Assembly (NCBI RefSeq): GCF_002090075.1
Contig: NZ_BBRI01000003.1
Coordinates: forward strand, 620,001 to 684,000
Reading direction: 5' to 3'
Origin: Demequina sp. NBRC 110052
Lineage (GTDB): Bacteria > Actinomycetota > Actinomycetes > Actinomycetales > Demequinaceae
Length of the DNA stretch: 64,000 bases
The position numbers were made by a program, and so were the translations under genes. Positions within the stretch are counted from its first letter, which is position 1. Each line of letters starts with the position of its first letter. A model generated the notes under the pieces. It saw only the letters and a list, made by a program, of their open reading frames with translations, was not told the DNA's origin and did not search any database. This document shows, one piece after another, positions 14,939 through 23,557 of the stretch.

Positions 14939-17205
14939 AGTTCACCGACGGGTTCTGGATGCGCCGACCCGGCGTCACCGCCCACTACGGCCAGGAGGCC
15001 TACGACGTGTGGGCCGAGGGCGACACCCTCACCGCCTATGCGCCGACCAAGCAGATCCTCAAGCGCGGCGACGTGCTCAACCTGCCGATGCTCACGGTCA
15101 CCCTCTCCTCGCCGCTCGAGGGAGTGGTGCGGGTGCGCATCGACCACCACCAGGGCGCGCACCGCTCCCCCGGTTTCGCGCTCCCGGGCGCTACCGAGGG
15201 AGCCGGAACCGCGGCGACGGATGCGACCGGGGGCACCCTCGCGTCGGGCCCGTTGACCGCGCGCGTCACGAAGGGCGCCCCCTGGTGCCTGGATTTCGAG
15301 GTGGACGGCGAGCGGGTCACCGGTTCCGGCCACAAGTCGCTCGGTTACATCGAGCTGGGCAAGGAGTCCACCGTGACTGCCGAGCCCGCCGGCGTCACCG
15401 GGTACTCGACGGACGGCATGGCGCCCTCGCGCACCTACGTGCACGAGCAGCTGGAGCTGGGCGTGGGCGAGACGATCTACGGACTCGGCGAGCGCTTCGG
15501 CGCCTTCGTCAAGAACGGCCAGAGCGTGGACACCTGGAACGCCGACGGCGGGACCAGCTCCGAGCAGTCCTACAAGAACATCCCGTTCTACCTCTCGTCG
15601 AAGGGCTACGGCGTCTTCGTCAACCATCCCGAGCACGTGAGCTTCGAGGTCGGCTCGGAGGCGGTGGAGCGAGTCCAGTTCTCGACGGCGGGCGAATCGC
15701 TCGAGTACTTCGTCATCGCCGGCCCGACGCCCGCCGACGTGGTCCGCCGCTACACCGAGCTCACCGGTCGCCCGCCGCGCGTGCCGGCGTGGTCGTTCGG
15801 ACTGTGGCTCACAACCTCGTTCACCACCGAGTACGACGAGGCCACGGTCACGTCGTTCGTGGACGGCATGGCCGAGCGGGACATCCCGCTGTCCGTGTTC
15901 CACTACGACTGCTTCTGGATGCGGGAGTTCAACTGGACCGACGGCGTGTGGGACGAGCGCGTCTTCCCCGATCCCGATCTCATGCTCAAGCGCATGCACG
16001 AGGACAAGGGCCTGCAGGTGTCCGCGTGGATCAACCCGTACATCGCTCAGCGCGGCCGCATGTTCCGCGAGGGCGTCGAGGGCGGCTACCTGGTCAAGCG
16101 GCCCGACGGGTCCGTCTGGCAGTGGGACCAGTGGCAGGCCGGCATGGCCCTGGTGGACTTCACCAACCCCGACGCGAGGGCTTGGTTCCAGGACTTCGTC
16201 CGCACGCTCGTGCGGCAGGGGGTCGACGCCATCAAGACCGACTTCGGGGAGCGCATCCCCACCGACGTCGTCTGGCACGACGGCACCGACCCGCTGACGA
16301 TGCACAACCTGTACACGCAGCTGTACAACGAAGCCGTCTACGAAGTGCTGGTCGAGGAGAAGGGCGAGGGCGAGGCGGTGCTGTTCGCGCGCTCCGCCAC
16401 CGCCGGTGGGCAGACGATGCCCGTGCACTGGGGCGGCGACAACTCGTCGTCGTTCGTGTCCATGGCCGAGTCGCTGCGCGGCGGCCTGTCGCTCCTGTCG
16501 TCCGGCTTCGGCTACTGGAGCCACGACATCGGCGGCTTCGAGGGCACTCCAGACGCGGCCGTCTTCAAGCGCTGGCTCGCCTTCGGCCTCATGTCCTCGC
16601 ACTCGCGGCTGCACGGCTCGTCGAGCTACCGCGTCCCGTGGGCGTTCGACGACGAGGCGGTGGACGTCGCTCGCACCTTCACCAAGCTCAAGCTCACCCT
16701 CGCGCCGTACCTGTACGCCGCATCGGTGCAGACCTCCGAGACGGGGCTGCCGATGATGAGGCCGATGTTCATGGCCTTCCCCGGGGACCCTGCCACGCAG
16801 CATCTGGACCGCCAGTACATGCTCGGTGATGACTTGCTCGTCGCGCCGGTGTTCACCGAGGCGGGCGACGTGTCGTTCTACCTGCCGGACGGCACGTGGA
16901 CGTCGCTGCTCACCGGGGAGCGCGTCGAGGGCGGTCGTTGGGTGCAGGAGGTCCACGGCTTCGACTCGCTGCCGCTGTACGTGCGCGAGGGCGCCGTGAT
17001 CCCCCGCGGCACCCGCGACGACCGGCCCGACTACGACTTCCTCACCGAGGTCGAGCTCCACGTCTACCCCGGCGCGGAAGGCTCCCGGGAGATCACGCTG
17101 CACGCCTCGAACGGCGAGAGTGACACCGTCACCGTGACCGTGGACGGCGCCGAAGCGAAGGCGACCGGAGCGTCGGGCAGGCAGTACCCGGTCGTAGTCG
17201 CCTGA
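14935..17205 (+). CDS. yicI: Alpha-xylosidase, glycoside hydrolase family 31 (YicI-like)
   Basis: The 756-residue enzyme matches the YicI architecture from beginning to end: N-terminal beta-sandwich, (beta/alpha)8 barrel with nucleophile Asp436 in KTDFGERIP and acid/base Asp502 in HWGGDNSSS, and distal sheet domains. The 66-residue spacing between the two aspartates equals that of E. coli YicI (Asp416/Asp482). It releases alpha-linked xylose from the non-reducing end of isoprimeverose-type oligosaccharides inside the cell. The GTG at 14935 overlaps the permease stop (GTGA); no signal peptide is present. The operon therefore looks designed for xyloglucan fragments. Confidence 0.95.
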   Translation: MKFTDGFWMRRPGVTAHYGQEAYDVWAEGDTLTAYAPTKQILKRGDVLNLPMLTVTLSSPLEGVVRVRIDHHQGAHRSPGFALPGATEGAGTAATDATGGTLASGPLTARVTKGAPWCLDFEVDGERVTGSGHKSLGYIELGKESTVTAEPAGVTGYSTDGMAPSRTYVHEQLELGVGETIYGLGERFGAFVKNGQSVDTWNADGGTSSEQSYKNIPFYLSSKGYGVFVNHPEHVSFEVGSEAVERVQFSTAGESLEYFVIAGPTPADVVRRYTELTGRPPRVPAWSFGLWLTTSFTTEYDEATVTSFVDGMAERDIPLSVFHYDCFWMREFNWTDGVWDERVFPDPDLMLKRMHEDKGLQVSAWINPYIAQRGRMFREGVEGGYLVKRPDGSVWQWDQWQAGMALVDFTNPDARAWFQDFVRTLVRQGVDAIKTDFGERIPTDVVWHDGTDPLTMHNLYTQLYNEAVYEVLVEEKGEGEAVLFARSATAGGQTMPVHWGGDNSSSFVSMAESLRGGLSLLSSGFGYWSHDIGGFEGTPDAAVFKRWLAFGLMSSHSRLHGSSSYRVPWAFDDEAVDVARTFTKLKLTLAPYLYAASVQTSETGLPMMRPMFMAFPGDPATQHLDRQYMLGDDLLVAPVFTEAGDVSFYLPDGTWTSLLTGERVEGGRWVQEVHGFDSLPLYVREGAVIPRGTRDDRPDYDFLTEVELHVYPGAEGSREITLHASNGESDTVTVTVDGAEAKATGASGRQYPVVVA

Positions 17206-17235
17206 CCACGTTCGCTCCGCACCAAGGACGTGACT

Positions 17236-17298
17236 CTTGTGGCGGGCGGGGGCGATGTGATGATCACATTGCCCCCGCCCTCACCACCCGTCACAAGG
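17236..17298 (+). terminator. Strong terminator hairpin of the sugar operon
   Basis: A ten-base GC arm (17244-17253) pairs with 17271-17280, and the stem continues inward for seven more pairs (one G-T) to a 3-base loop TGA. An outer pair CTTGTG/CACAAG (17236-17241 and 17293-17298) extends the structure. It starts 30 bases after the yicI stop. Confidence 0.85.
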
Positions 17299-17362
17299 GT
17301 GGTGCGGAGCGATCACGTCGGCGGGCCGGGAGCCCTCCGACGCGCGCCGCTACGCTGGCCCC

Positions 17363-18580
17363 ATGAACGACGCCGACGTCCCCGCGTTTCGTCCCGATAC
17401 CCTCGCCGTGCGCGCGGGCCAGCACCGCACGCCCTTCGACGAGATGGCTGAGCCGATCTTCGTCACTCAGGGCTACGTCTACCCCACGGCCGCCGAAGCC
17501 GAGGCCGCGTTCGCCGGCGAGATCGAGCGCTACCAGTACTCGCGATACGGCAACCCCACGGTGACGATGTTCGAGGAGCGGCTCGCCGCGATCGAGGGTG
17601 CGGAGGACTGCTTCGCGACCGCGACCGGCATGGCCGCCGTGTTCGTGTCGATGGCGTCGATCCTCGAGTCGGGCTCCCGCCTCGTGGCAGCGCGCGCGCT
17701 GTTCGGCTCATCGATCACTGTGTTCAACGAGTACTTCGCCAAGTGGGGGATCGTCGTCGACTACGTGGACGCTCACGACAACGCCGACTGGGAGCGCGTG
17801 CTTGCGACCCCCGCCGACGCCGTGTACGTCGAGTCGCCCACCAACCCGATGCAGGACGTCGTGGACATCCCCCACGTCGCCTCGCTCGCCAAGGCCGCGG
17901 GCGCGCTGCTGATCGTGGACAACGTGTTCGCGACGCCCCTGGGCCAGAAGCCGCTCGAGCTCGGCGCCGACGCGGTCGTGTACTCCGCAACCAAGCACAT
18001 CGACGGCCAGGGCCGCGTGCTGGGCGGCGCGGTGCTGGGCGGCCGCGAGTACGTGGACAAGGTCCGCACGATGGTCCGCACGATGGGTGCGACGCTCTCG
18101 CCGTTCAACGCCTGGGTGCTCGGCAAGTCCCTCGAGACGCTCGCGGTGCGCGTGAAGGCGCAGTCCGCGTCGGCGCTCGCGCTCGCGACGTGGCTCGACG
18201 CGCACCCCAAGGTCGCGGTGGCGCGCTATCCGCTGCTGCCGTCGCACCCGCAGTACGAACTCGCGCGCCGTCAGATGACGCTCGGCGGGACGCTCGTGAC
18301 GATCGACATCGCGCTGCCCGACGGGGTCGATCCGCACGGACCCGAGGCGAAGGCCGCGACGTTCCGCTTCATGGATGCGCTGCGCGTCATCGACATCTCC
18401 AACAATCTGGGCGACGCGAAGTCGATCGCGACGCACCCGGCGACCACGACGCACCGCAAGCTCGGCGCCGAGGGGCGCGCGGCGGTCGGGATGTGCGAGG
18501 CGACGGTACGCCTGAGCATCGGGCTCGAAGACGTCGAGGACCTGCGCGAAGACCTCGAGCGGGCGCTCGAGGCGTTCTGA
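17363..18580 (+). CDS. metZ: O-succinylhomoserine sulfhydrylase (Cys/Met metabolism PLP enzyme)
   Basis: The 405-residue enzyme belongs to the cystathionine gamma-synthase family. The PLP lysine is Lys211 in SATKHIDGQGR, a wording typical of MetZ, and YQYSRYGNPT marks the N-terminal substrate/PLP region. MetZ makes homocysteine from O-succinyl- or O-acetylhomoserine and sulfide in direct-sulfhydrylation methionine synthesis. TACGCT (17351-17356) lies six bases before the ATG, so the message is probably leaderless. A small unknown gene follows after 28 bases. An alternative is a cystathionine gamma-synthase with related substrate; MetZ is preferred on the lysine motif. Confidence 0.88.
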   Translation: MNDADVPAFRPDTLAVRAGQHRTPFDEMAEPIFVTQGYVYPTAAEAEAAFAGEIERYQYSRYGNPTVTMFEERLAAIEGAEDCFATATGMAAVFVSMASILESGSRLVAARALFGSSITVFNEYFAKWGIVVDYVDAHDNADWERVLATPADAVYVESPTNPMQDVVDIPHVASLAKAAGALLIVDNVFATPLGQKPLELGADAVVYSATKHIDGQGRVLGGAVLGGREYVDKVRTMVRTMGATLSPFNAWVLGKSLETLAVRVKAQSASALALATWLDAHPKVAVARYPLLPSHPQYELARRQMTLGGTLVTIDIALPDGVDPHGPEAKAATFRFMDALRVIDISNNLGDAKSIATHPATTTHRKLGAEGRAAVGMCEATVRLSIGLEDVEDLREDLERALEAF

Positions 18581-18608
18581 TGCTGGCGCCGTCTCGCGAG
18601 GGTGCCGC

Positions 18609-19067
18609 ATGAGCGGCGCGACGGAAGCGACGGCGCACGTGCGCGAGCGCGCCCTCACGGCGCCCGCGCGCGACTACGGCGCACCCGAGCAGGCCGAGGC
18701 CTGGCTCGCGGGTATGGACGTCGCTTTCCCCGATGTGGTGATCACCATCCTGAGCGGGTGGGACGGCACGACGTCGCTGCTCATGAGCACCGGCGGCGGA
18801 CTCGTGGGCGCGGGCGAGCACGACCACGTGGCGCATGCGTCACGCATGCTGGTGGCCGAGGCCGGTGCGTGGGCAGACGAGATGCTTCCCCTGCCGGACC
18901 TGTCCTATCCCACGGAGGGGCGCGTGCGCTTCTTCGTCCGCCGCGGTGACCGCTGCATGGTCGCGGAGGCGTCCGAGGGCGACCTGGTCGACGGGATGCA
19001 CGAGCTCTCGGGCCTGTACACGCTCGCCCAGACCGTCGTCACTCAGGTGCGTCGCGCCACCATGTGA
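18609..19067 (+). CDS. Hypothetical protein, 152 aa
   Basis: I do not recognise this protein. It has no signal or membrane segment, an alternating alpha/beta pattern and a conspicuous VRFFVRRGDRCMVAEASEG stretch in its second half. It lies 28 bases after metZ on the same strand and may be cotranscribed with it. Its stop is only four bases from the convergent copA stop, leaving no room for a separate terminator. Function unknown. Confidence 0.75.
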   Translation: MSGATEATAHVRERALTAPARDYGAPEQAEAWLAGMDVAFPDVVITILSGWDGTTSLLMSTGGGLVGAGEHDHVAHASRMLVAEAGAWADEMLPLPDLSYPTEGRVRFFVRRGDRCMVAEASEGDLVDGMHELSGLYTLAQTVVTQVRRATM

Positions 19068-19071
19068 GAGG

Positions 19072-21375
19072 TCAGGCGCGCGGCGCGCGGTAGCCCGCGA
19101 AGCGGCGCAGGCGCAACGAGTTCCCCACGACGAACAGGCTCGATCCGCCCATGGCAGCCGCCGCGATCATGGGGTTGAGGATGCCCAGCGCCGCGAGCGG
19201 GATGGCTGCGGTGTTGTAGGCGAATGCCCAGAACAGGTTGCCGCGGATCGTGCTGAGCGTGCGGCGCGACAGGGCGATCGCGTCGGCGGCGGCGCGCAGG
19301 TCACCGGAGACGATGGTGAGATCAGACGCCTCGCGCGCCACGTCCGTGCCGGTGCCGACGGCGAGACCGAGGTCGGCCTGTGCGAGTGCAGGGGCGTCGT
19401 TGATGCCGTCGCCGACCATCGCGACTCGTGCGCCCTCCGCCTGGAGCTCGCGGATCACCTCGGCCTTGTCGCCCGGCAGCACCTCGGCGATCACACGCTC
19501 GATGCCCACCTCCTCGGCGACCGTCTGCGCCGCGCGCGCGTTGTCTCCTGTGAGCAGCACGACGTCGAGCCCGAGCTCGCGGAACGCGGCGACCGCCTCG
19601 CGGGACGTGGGCTTCACGGCGTCGCTGACGACGAGGACCGCCTCGGCGACGAGCGCGGGCCGTGCCTTCAACACGTCCGTACCGAGGCCGCCCGTGGCCG
19701 GCGTGCGGCCCGCGAGCACGGCCGTGCGCCCCTCGCGCTCGGCCTCGACAGCAAGCGCCTCGATCGCGTCGGGGATCTCGTCGAACAGGCGGCGTGCGCC
19801 CACGGTGACGTCCGCGTTCCCGCCGTCGACCGCAGCGCCCTTGACCGTCGCGACCACGCCGGAGCCGGCGAGCGCACGGAAGCCCTTCACGGGGATGCGC
19901 GCGGGCCGCGCGGCGGCGATCGCCTGCGCGATCGGGTGCTCGGACCGCGCCTCGACCGAGGCGACCGCATCCAGGAACGCGTCGGCCTGGTCCTTGTCCT
20001 CGCCCGACGCGGTGGCGGAGACGAGCGTCATCCGCCCCTCGGTCACGGTGCCGGTCTTGTCGAGCACGATCGTGGTGACGTCGCGCGTGTCCTCGAGCGC
20101 CTCGGGGCCCTTGACGAGCACGCCGAGCTGCGCGCCGCGTCCGGTGCCGACCATGATCGCCAGCGGCGTGGCGAGCCCGAGCGCGCACGGGCAGCTGATG
20201 ATGAGAACGGCGACGGCGGCCGTGAAGGCCGCCCCGGCGTCGCCTGTCACGAGCAGCCACGCGACGAGCGTGAAGGCGCTGACGGCGATGACTGCGGGGA
20301 CGAAGATGCGGGCGACGCGGTCCGCGAGCCGCTGCACGCGCGCACGGCCGGTCTGCGCCTCGTCGACCATGCGCGCGATCTGCGCGAGCATCGTCTCGGA
20401 GCCGACGCGAGTGGCCTCGACGGTCAGAGTGCCGTCTGTGGCGACTGTGCCGCCGACGACCTCGCCACCCTCGACCACGCGCACCGGCACCGACTCGCCG
20501 GTGACGAGGCTCGCGTCCACTGCGGCCTCGCCGTCGACGACCACGCCGTCGGTGGCAATGATCTCGCCGGGTCTCGTGATGAAGCGCATCCCGAGCTCGA
20601 GGGCGCTGCGCTCGATCACGGTGCCGTCCTCGAGCGTCGCGGTGGAGGCCTGGCGCGAGCTGAGGGCGCGGATCGCGTCGCCCGCACGCGCGGACGAGCG
20701 CACCTCCATCCACTTGCCCAGCAGGATCAGCGTGACGATGACGGCGCCGGTCTCGAAGTACACGTGCGCATGGCCGAGTGCGCCCCAGGCGTGCCCGAGG
20801 AGCACCACGGTGGACCAGGACCACGCCGCCACGGTGCCGATCGTGACCAGCGTGTCCATGGTGGTCGCGCGGTGACGCGCAGCGCCGATCGTGGCGCGGT
20901 GGAAGGGCCACGCGGACCAGCCGACGACGGGCGTGGCGAGCGCGAGTGCGACCCACTCCCAGCCGGAGAACTGCCACGCGGGCACCATCGAGATGAGCAT
21001 GAGCGGCACGGTGAGCACGGCCGCGACGAGGAACCGGCGACGGTAGTCCGCGATGCGCGCCGTGTCAGCGGCGGCATGCTGTGCGTGCTCCTCCTCCAGC
21101 GTCGGGCCGTCGGAGCCCGCAGACTGCGGAACCTGGTAGCCGAGCTCGGCGATGGTGGTGCGCATCATCTCCGCGAGCGCGTCGGGATCGATCGTGCCGT
21201 CCGTTCGCACGGTGGCGCGACGCGTCGCGAAGTTGACCGTCGCATCGGCGACGCCGTCGAGCTTGGACAGTCCACCCTGAATGGTGGCGGCGCAGCTCGA
21301 GCACGTCATGCCCTCGACGGGCAGCGTGAGCGGTGCGGCGCCGGTCTCAGGCGCGGTGTCGGGTGCGGCGGTCAT
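19072..21375 (-). CDS. copA: Copper-exporting P1B-type ATPase
   Basis: The 767-residue pump has an N-terminal heavy-metal domain with Cys25 and Cys28 in GMTCSSC, eight membrane helices, the membrane metal site ISCPCALG (around residue 395), the phosphorylation motif DKTGT (around 439) and the hinge GDGINDAPAL. CPC plus these features indicates a Cu(I) exporter. The start at 21375 is preferred because GGAG lies upstream; the frame stays open further upstream through copZ. It is 89 bases downstream of copZ, in the same direction, and is likely controlled from the promoter at 21741-21772. Confidence 0.95.
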   Translation of the reverse strand: MTAAPDTAPETGAAPLTLPVEGMTCSSCAATIQGGLSKLDGVADATVNFATRRATVRTDGTIDPDALAEMMRTTIAELGYQVPQSAGSDGPTLEEEHAQHAAADTARIADYRRRFLVAAVLTVPLMLISMVPAWQFSGWEWVALALATPVVGWSAWPFHRATIGAARHRATTMDTLVTIGTVAAWSWSTVVLLGHAWGALGHAHVYFETGAVIVTLILLGKWMEVRSSARAGDAIRALSSRQASTATLEDGTVIERSALELGMRFITRPGEIIATDGVVVDGEAAVDASLVTGESVPVRVVEGGEVVGGTVATDGTLTVEATRVGSETMLAQIARMVDEAQTGRARVQRLADRVARIFVPAVIAVSAFTLVAWLLVTGDAGAAFTAAVAVLIISCPCALGLATPLAIMVGTGRGAQLGVLVKGPEALEDTRDVTTIVLDKTGTVTEGRMTLVSATASGEDKDQADAFLDAVASVEARSEHPIAQAIAAARPARIPVKGFRALAGSGVVATVKGAAVDGGNADVTVGARRLFDEIPDAIEALAVEAEREGRTAVLAGRTPATGGLGTDVLKARPALVAEAVLVVSDAVKPTSREAVAAFRELGLDVVLLTGDNARAAQTVAEEVGIERVIAEVLPGDKAEVIRELQAEGARVAMVGDGINDAPALAQADLGLAVGTGTDVAREASDLTIVSGDLRAAADAIALSRRTLSTIRGNLFWAFAYNTAAIPLAALGILNPMIAAAAMGGSSLFVVGNSLRLRRFAGYRAPRA

Positions 21376-21464
21376 GATTCTCCAGGCTTGCGTGCGTTCG
21401 GGTGGTGCGGCGCGTGGAGGGCAGGATCCTCTACGCACGTGCGGGGCGGTGTCGCCCGGGCGGG

Positions 21465-21689
21465 TCAGACGACGGTGTATCCGACGCCCGTGACTGCCTC
21501 GTCGATCGCGAACTCGAGATCCGCGGCGGGCACGGTGCCGTCGGTGAGGACCTTGACCGCTCCCGTGGGGACGTCGATCTCCACGTCGGAGATGCCGTCG
21601 GTCGCGGTCAGTGCGTTGCGGACCTTGTTGGCGCAGCCGCCGCAGGTCATGCCCTGGACGGTGATGTCGATCGCGGGGGTGGTGCTCAC
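21465..21689 (-). CDS. copZ: Copper chaperone, single heavy-metal-associated domain
   Basis: The 74-residue protein is one HMA domain with the Cu-binding pair Cys16 and Cys19 in GMTCGGC. CopZ proteins carry Cu(I) in the cytoplasm and pass it to the CopA N-terminal domain. It is the first gene after a MerR-type promoter whose transcript would begin near 21734, and copA follows. Confidence 0.92.
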   Translation of the reverse strand: MSTTPAIDITVQGMTCGGCANKVRNALTATDGISDVEIDVPTGAVKVLTDGTVPAADLEFAIDEAVTGVGYTVV

Positions 21690-21740
21690 GTGGTGCTCCT
21701 TCGGTCTCCGGGCGGCCCCTCTGGCTCACCCGCTGACACG

Positions 21741-21772
21741 AAGGTAGACCTTCCAGTGCAGGGAAAGGTCAA
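21741..21772 (-). promoter_or_regulatory. CueR/MerR-type promoter for copZ-copA
   Basis: On the minus strand TTGACC (21772-21767) and TACCTT (21746-21741) are separated by 20 bases, the over-long spacing used by MerR-family activators. The spacer and -35 edge hold a 22-bp dyad (21748-21769) with ACCTT and AAGGT arms. The -35 box includes the stop codon (21771-21769) of the upstream HMA gene. Confidence 0.8.
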
Positions 21773-22089
21773 GCCCTGGGTCCCGACGCCCCGTCCACGC
21801 GGTATCCGAGGCCGGAGATCGCGGCGGCAGCGAGCATCTCAAGGTCCTCGGGATCCATGGAGCCGTCCGGCCTCAGCACGGCCCTGTGCGTCACGGGGCT
21901 CACCCCAGCGGACGCGACGCCGGGCAGTTGGAGCAGCCCGTCACGGATGGTGGTCGCGCATCCCGCGCAAGTCATGCCGCCGATGCGCAGCTCCAGGTCG
22001 CCCTCTCCGACAGAGGCGTCCCCCGCGTCGACGCCTTCGACCTCGGGAGCGGTCTCAGCGGCTGCACGACGACGGGCGAACAGCCTCAC
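21769..22089 (-). CDS. Second heavy-metal-associated domain protein, 106 aa
   Basis: An approximately 33-residue basic then acidic N-terminal extension precedes one HMA domain with Cys41 and Cys44 in GMTCAGC. The GTG start (22089) overlaps the TGA of the merR gene, so the two proteins are made together. This suggests a copper carrier dedicated to, or titrating, the regulator rather than the pump. Its stop lies inside the copZ promoter. A simple paralogue of CopZ is the alternative. Confidence 0.85.
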   Translation of the reverse strand: MRLFARRRAAAETAPEVEGVDAGDASVGEGDLELRIGGMTCAGCATTIRDGLLQLPGVASAGVSPVTHRAVLRPDGSMDPEDLEMLAAAAISGLGYRVDGASGPRA

Positions 22090-22571
22090 GCTCCCGCCCT
22101 CACCGGGATCGCCGAGCCGAGGTGCGCGCGACGCGGGGGCTCGTGCGTGCCCTGCCCCTCTGCACGTCCCGCCTCGATCACCTGGCAGCGGTCCGGGTCG
22201 GTGCACTCGACAGGGTCGAGGGCCTCTGCCCGCGCGGACATGGCGAGCAGCTCCGCCTTCGCGGCGAGCAGACTGTCAATCTGCCGGTCGATGTCTGCCA
22301 GCCGGTGGTCCAGCAGCTCACGGGTGTGATGACAGGTGGACTCGCCTGCGCGCTTCATCGCCAGGATCTCGCCCGTCTCCGCGAGCGTGAGACCCGCCGC
22401 CTGCGAGTCCCGGATGAACCGCAGCTGAGTGAGCGCGTCCTGGCCATAGTCGCGATAGCCGTTGGCATGACGCGGAGCGTCCTCGATCAGCCCGATCGAC
22501 TCGTAGTAGCGGATGGTCTTGGAAGTCACTCCCGCCTTCTCGGCGAGCTCTCCGATGCGCATACCTTCCAT
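22086..22571 (-). CDS. MerR-family regulator, CueR-like copper sensor
   Basis: The 161-residue protein has the MerR winged helix (MRIGELAEKAGVTSKTIRYY), a coiled dimerisation helix (about residues 80-112) and a metal-loop with Cys123 and Cys129 in ECTDPDRC, the two-cysteine spacing region used by Cu(I)-sensing CueR proteins. The C-terminal 30 residues form an extra Ala/Arg/Pro-rich tail not needed in CueR. The start could be Met1 (22571) or Met4 (22562). The first ATG lies inside a 22-bp dyad similar to the copZ operator, which points to autoregulation. Confidence 0.9.
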   Translation of the reverse strand: MEGMRIGELAEKAGVTSKTIRYYESIGLIEDAPRHANGYRDYGQDALTQLRFIRDSQAAGLTLAETGEILAMKRAGESTCHHTRELLDHRLADIDRQIDSLLAAKAELLAMSARAEALDPVECTDPDRCQVIEAGRAEGQGTHEPPRRAHLGSAIPVRAGA

Positions 22572-22584
22572 CGTACGTCAAGGT
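22563..22584. promoter_or_regulatory. Second MerR-type dyad overlapping the merR start
   Basis: This 22-base element shares its outer arms with the copZ dyad (21748-21769): ACCTTCCA at the left end and AAGGT at the right end on the plus strand, in the same orientation. It covers the upstream ATG of merR. Flanking -35/-10 boxes are poor, so repression of merR is more likely than activation. Confidence 0.65.
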
Positions 22585-22668
22585 TTTGGACGCCACCAGA
22601 CCCCCCTGTGACCGACTCCGCACCCCCGATGGTTGTGTCGTTCTCAACGCCAGAACTAGGCTCGGGCC

Positions 22669-23370
22669 ATGCGCACGGAACCGCGACGTCTCGGCCTCCT
22701 TGGCGGAATCACCTGGCACAGCACCCTCGTCTACGAGCGCCTGCTGCATCAGGGGGTCGCCGCCGCGATCCCGGGCCGCACCGCCGACCTCGTCATCCGC
22801 CATTACGACTTCGGCACGGTGGGGCAGGCGCAGAACACCGGCGAGTGGGTGCGGCTCGCGCGCCAGTTCGCCGCCGATGCGAAGTGGCTCGTCGACGGCG
22901 GCGCCGAGGCGATCATGATCTGCGCCAACACCATGCACGTCGCGGCCGCCTCCGTGCAGGCCGCCGTCGACGTCCCCGTGATCCACTCCATCGACGTCAC
23001 CGCCAAGGCCGCGAAGGACGCCGGCCTCGACACCGTCGCACTGCTCGGCACCGGCTTCACCATGCGCATGCCGTTCTACCGCGAGCGCATGGCCTCGCAC
23101 GGCGTGAAGCTGCTCGTGCCGCAGGAAGACGCCCTCCAGGCGATCCACGAGCAGATCAACGGCCCGCTCGGCGAGGGCGTCGTCACTGACGCGGCCCGCA
23201 CGCTCGTGCACGACGCCGCCGCAGAGATGGTCGGCCGCGGAGCGCAGGGCATCATCGCCGGCTGCAACGAGATCCCGCTCGTGCTCGGAGCCGACGACCT
23301 CGACGTGCCTTTCCTCGACTCGATCGCGCTGCACGCGCAGGCCGGGCTCGAGTTCTCGCTCGCCGACTGA
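22669..23370 (+). CDS. Aspartate/glutamate racemase family protein
   Basis: The 233-residue protein has both catalytic cysteines of the family, Cys85 in MICANTMH and Cys199 in AGCNEIPL, and the N-terminal LGLLGGITWHST substrate loop of aspartate racemases (YgeA/RacX group). It would interconvert L- and D-amino acids in the cytoplasm; the substrate is not settled by sequence. TAGGCT (22657-22662) is six bases before the ATG and TTGTGT (22633-22638) is 18 bases further up, giving a leaderless transcript. Confidence 0.9.
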   Translation: MRTEPRRLGLLGGITWHSTLVYERLLHQGVAAAIPGRTADLVIRHYDFGTVGQAQNTGEWVRLARQFAADAKWLVDGGAEAIMICANTMHVAAASVQAAVDVPVIHSIDVTAKAAKDAGLDTVALLGTGFTMRMPFYRERMASHGVKLLVPQEDALQAIHEQINGPLGEGVVTDAARTLVHDAAAEMVGRGAQGIIAGCNEIPLVLGADDLDVPFLDSIALHAQAGLEFSLAD

Positions 23371-23465
23371 GCGGCACGCCCGCGTACTCTCACGCTGCCA
23401 CCCGGCTCGACCGCGGCAGGATGCGGCATGTGCACTGAATGCCCTGATATGCGCCCGGAAACTGC

Positions 23466-23481
23466 TGTGACCTACTTCACA
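23466..23481 (+). promoter_or_regulatory. Consensus CRP/GlxR-type site
   Basis: TGTGACCTACTTCACA fits TGTGA-NNTANN-TCACA exactly, the consensus for actinobacterial GlxR/CRP. It is centred about 85 bases before the ATG at 23558 and roughly 50 bases before a transcription start predicted from TAGCCT (23512-23517). Confidence 0.7.
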
Positions 23482-23557
23482 TTCTCGTGCGTGGGCCCCC
23501 CAATCCGGCGTTAGCCTTGATCGAAGTCTCGACCGCTGCTGGGGGAGGTCACGGGAC

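Noticed and set aside
14818..17103. A 761-codon open frame antisense to the alpha-xylosidase gene
   Set aside because: Same cause. The plus strand frame has full-length YicI similarity with both catalytic aspartates.
17256..17268. TGTGATGATCACA as a possible CRP site after yicI
   Set aside because: The half-sites are three bases apart instead of six, and the sequence is the upper stem and loop of a longer terminator hairpin.
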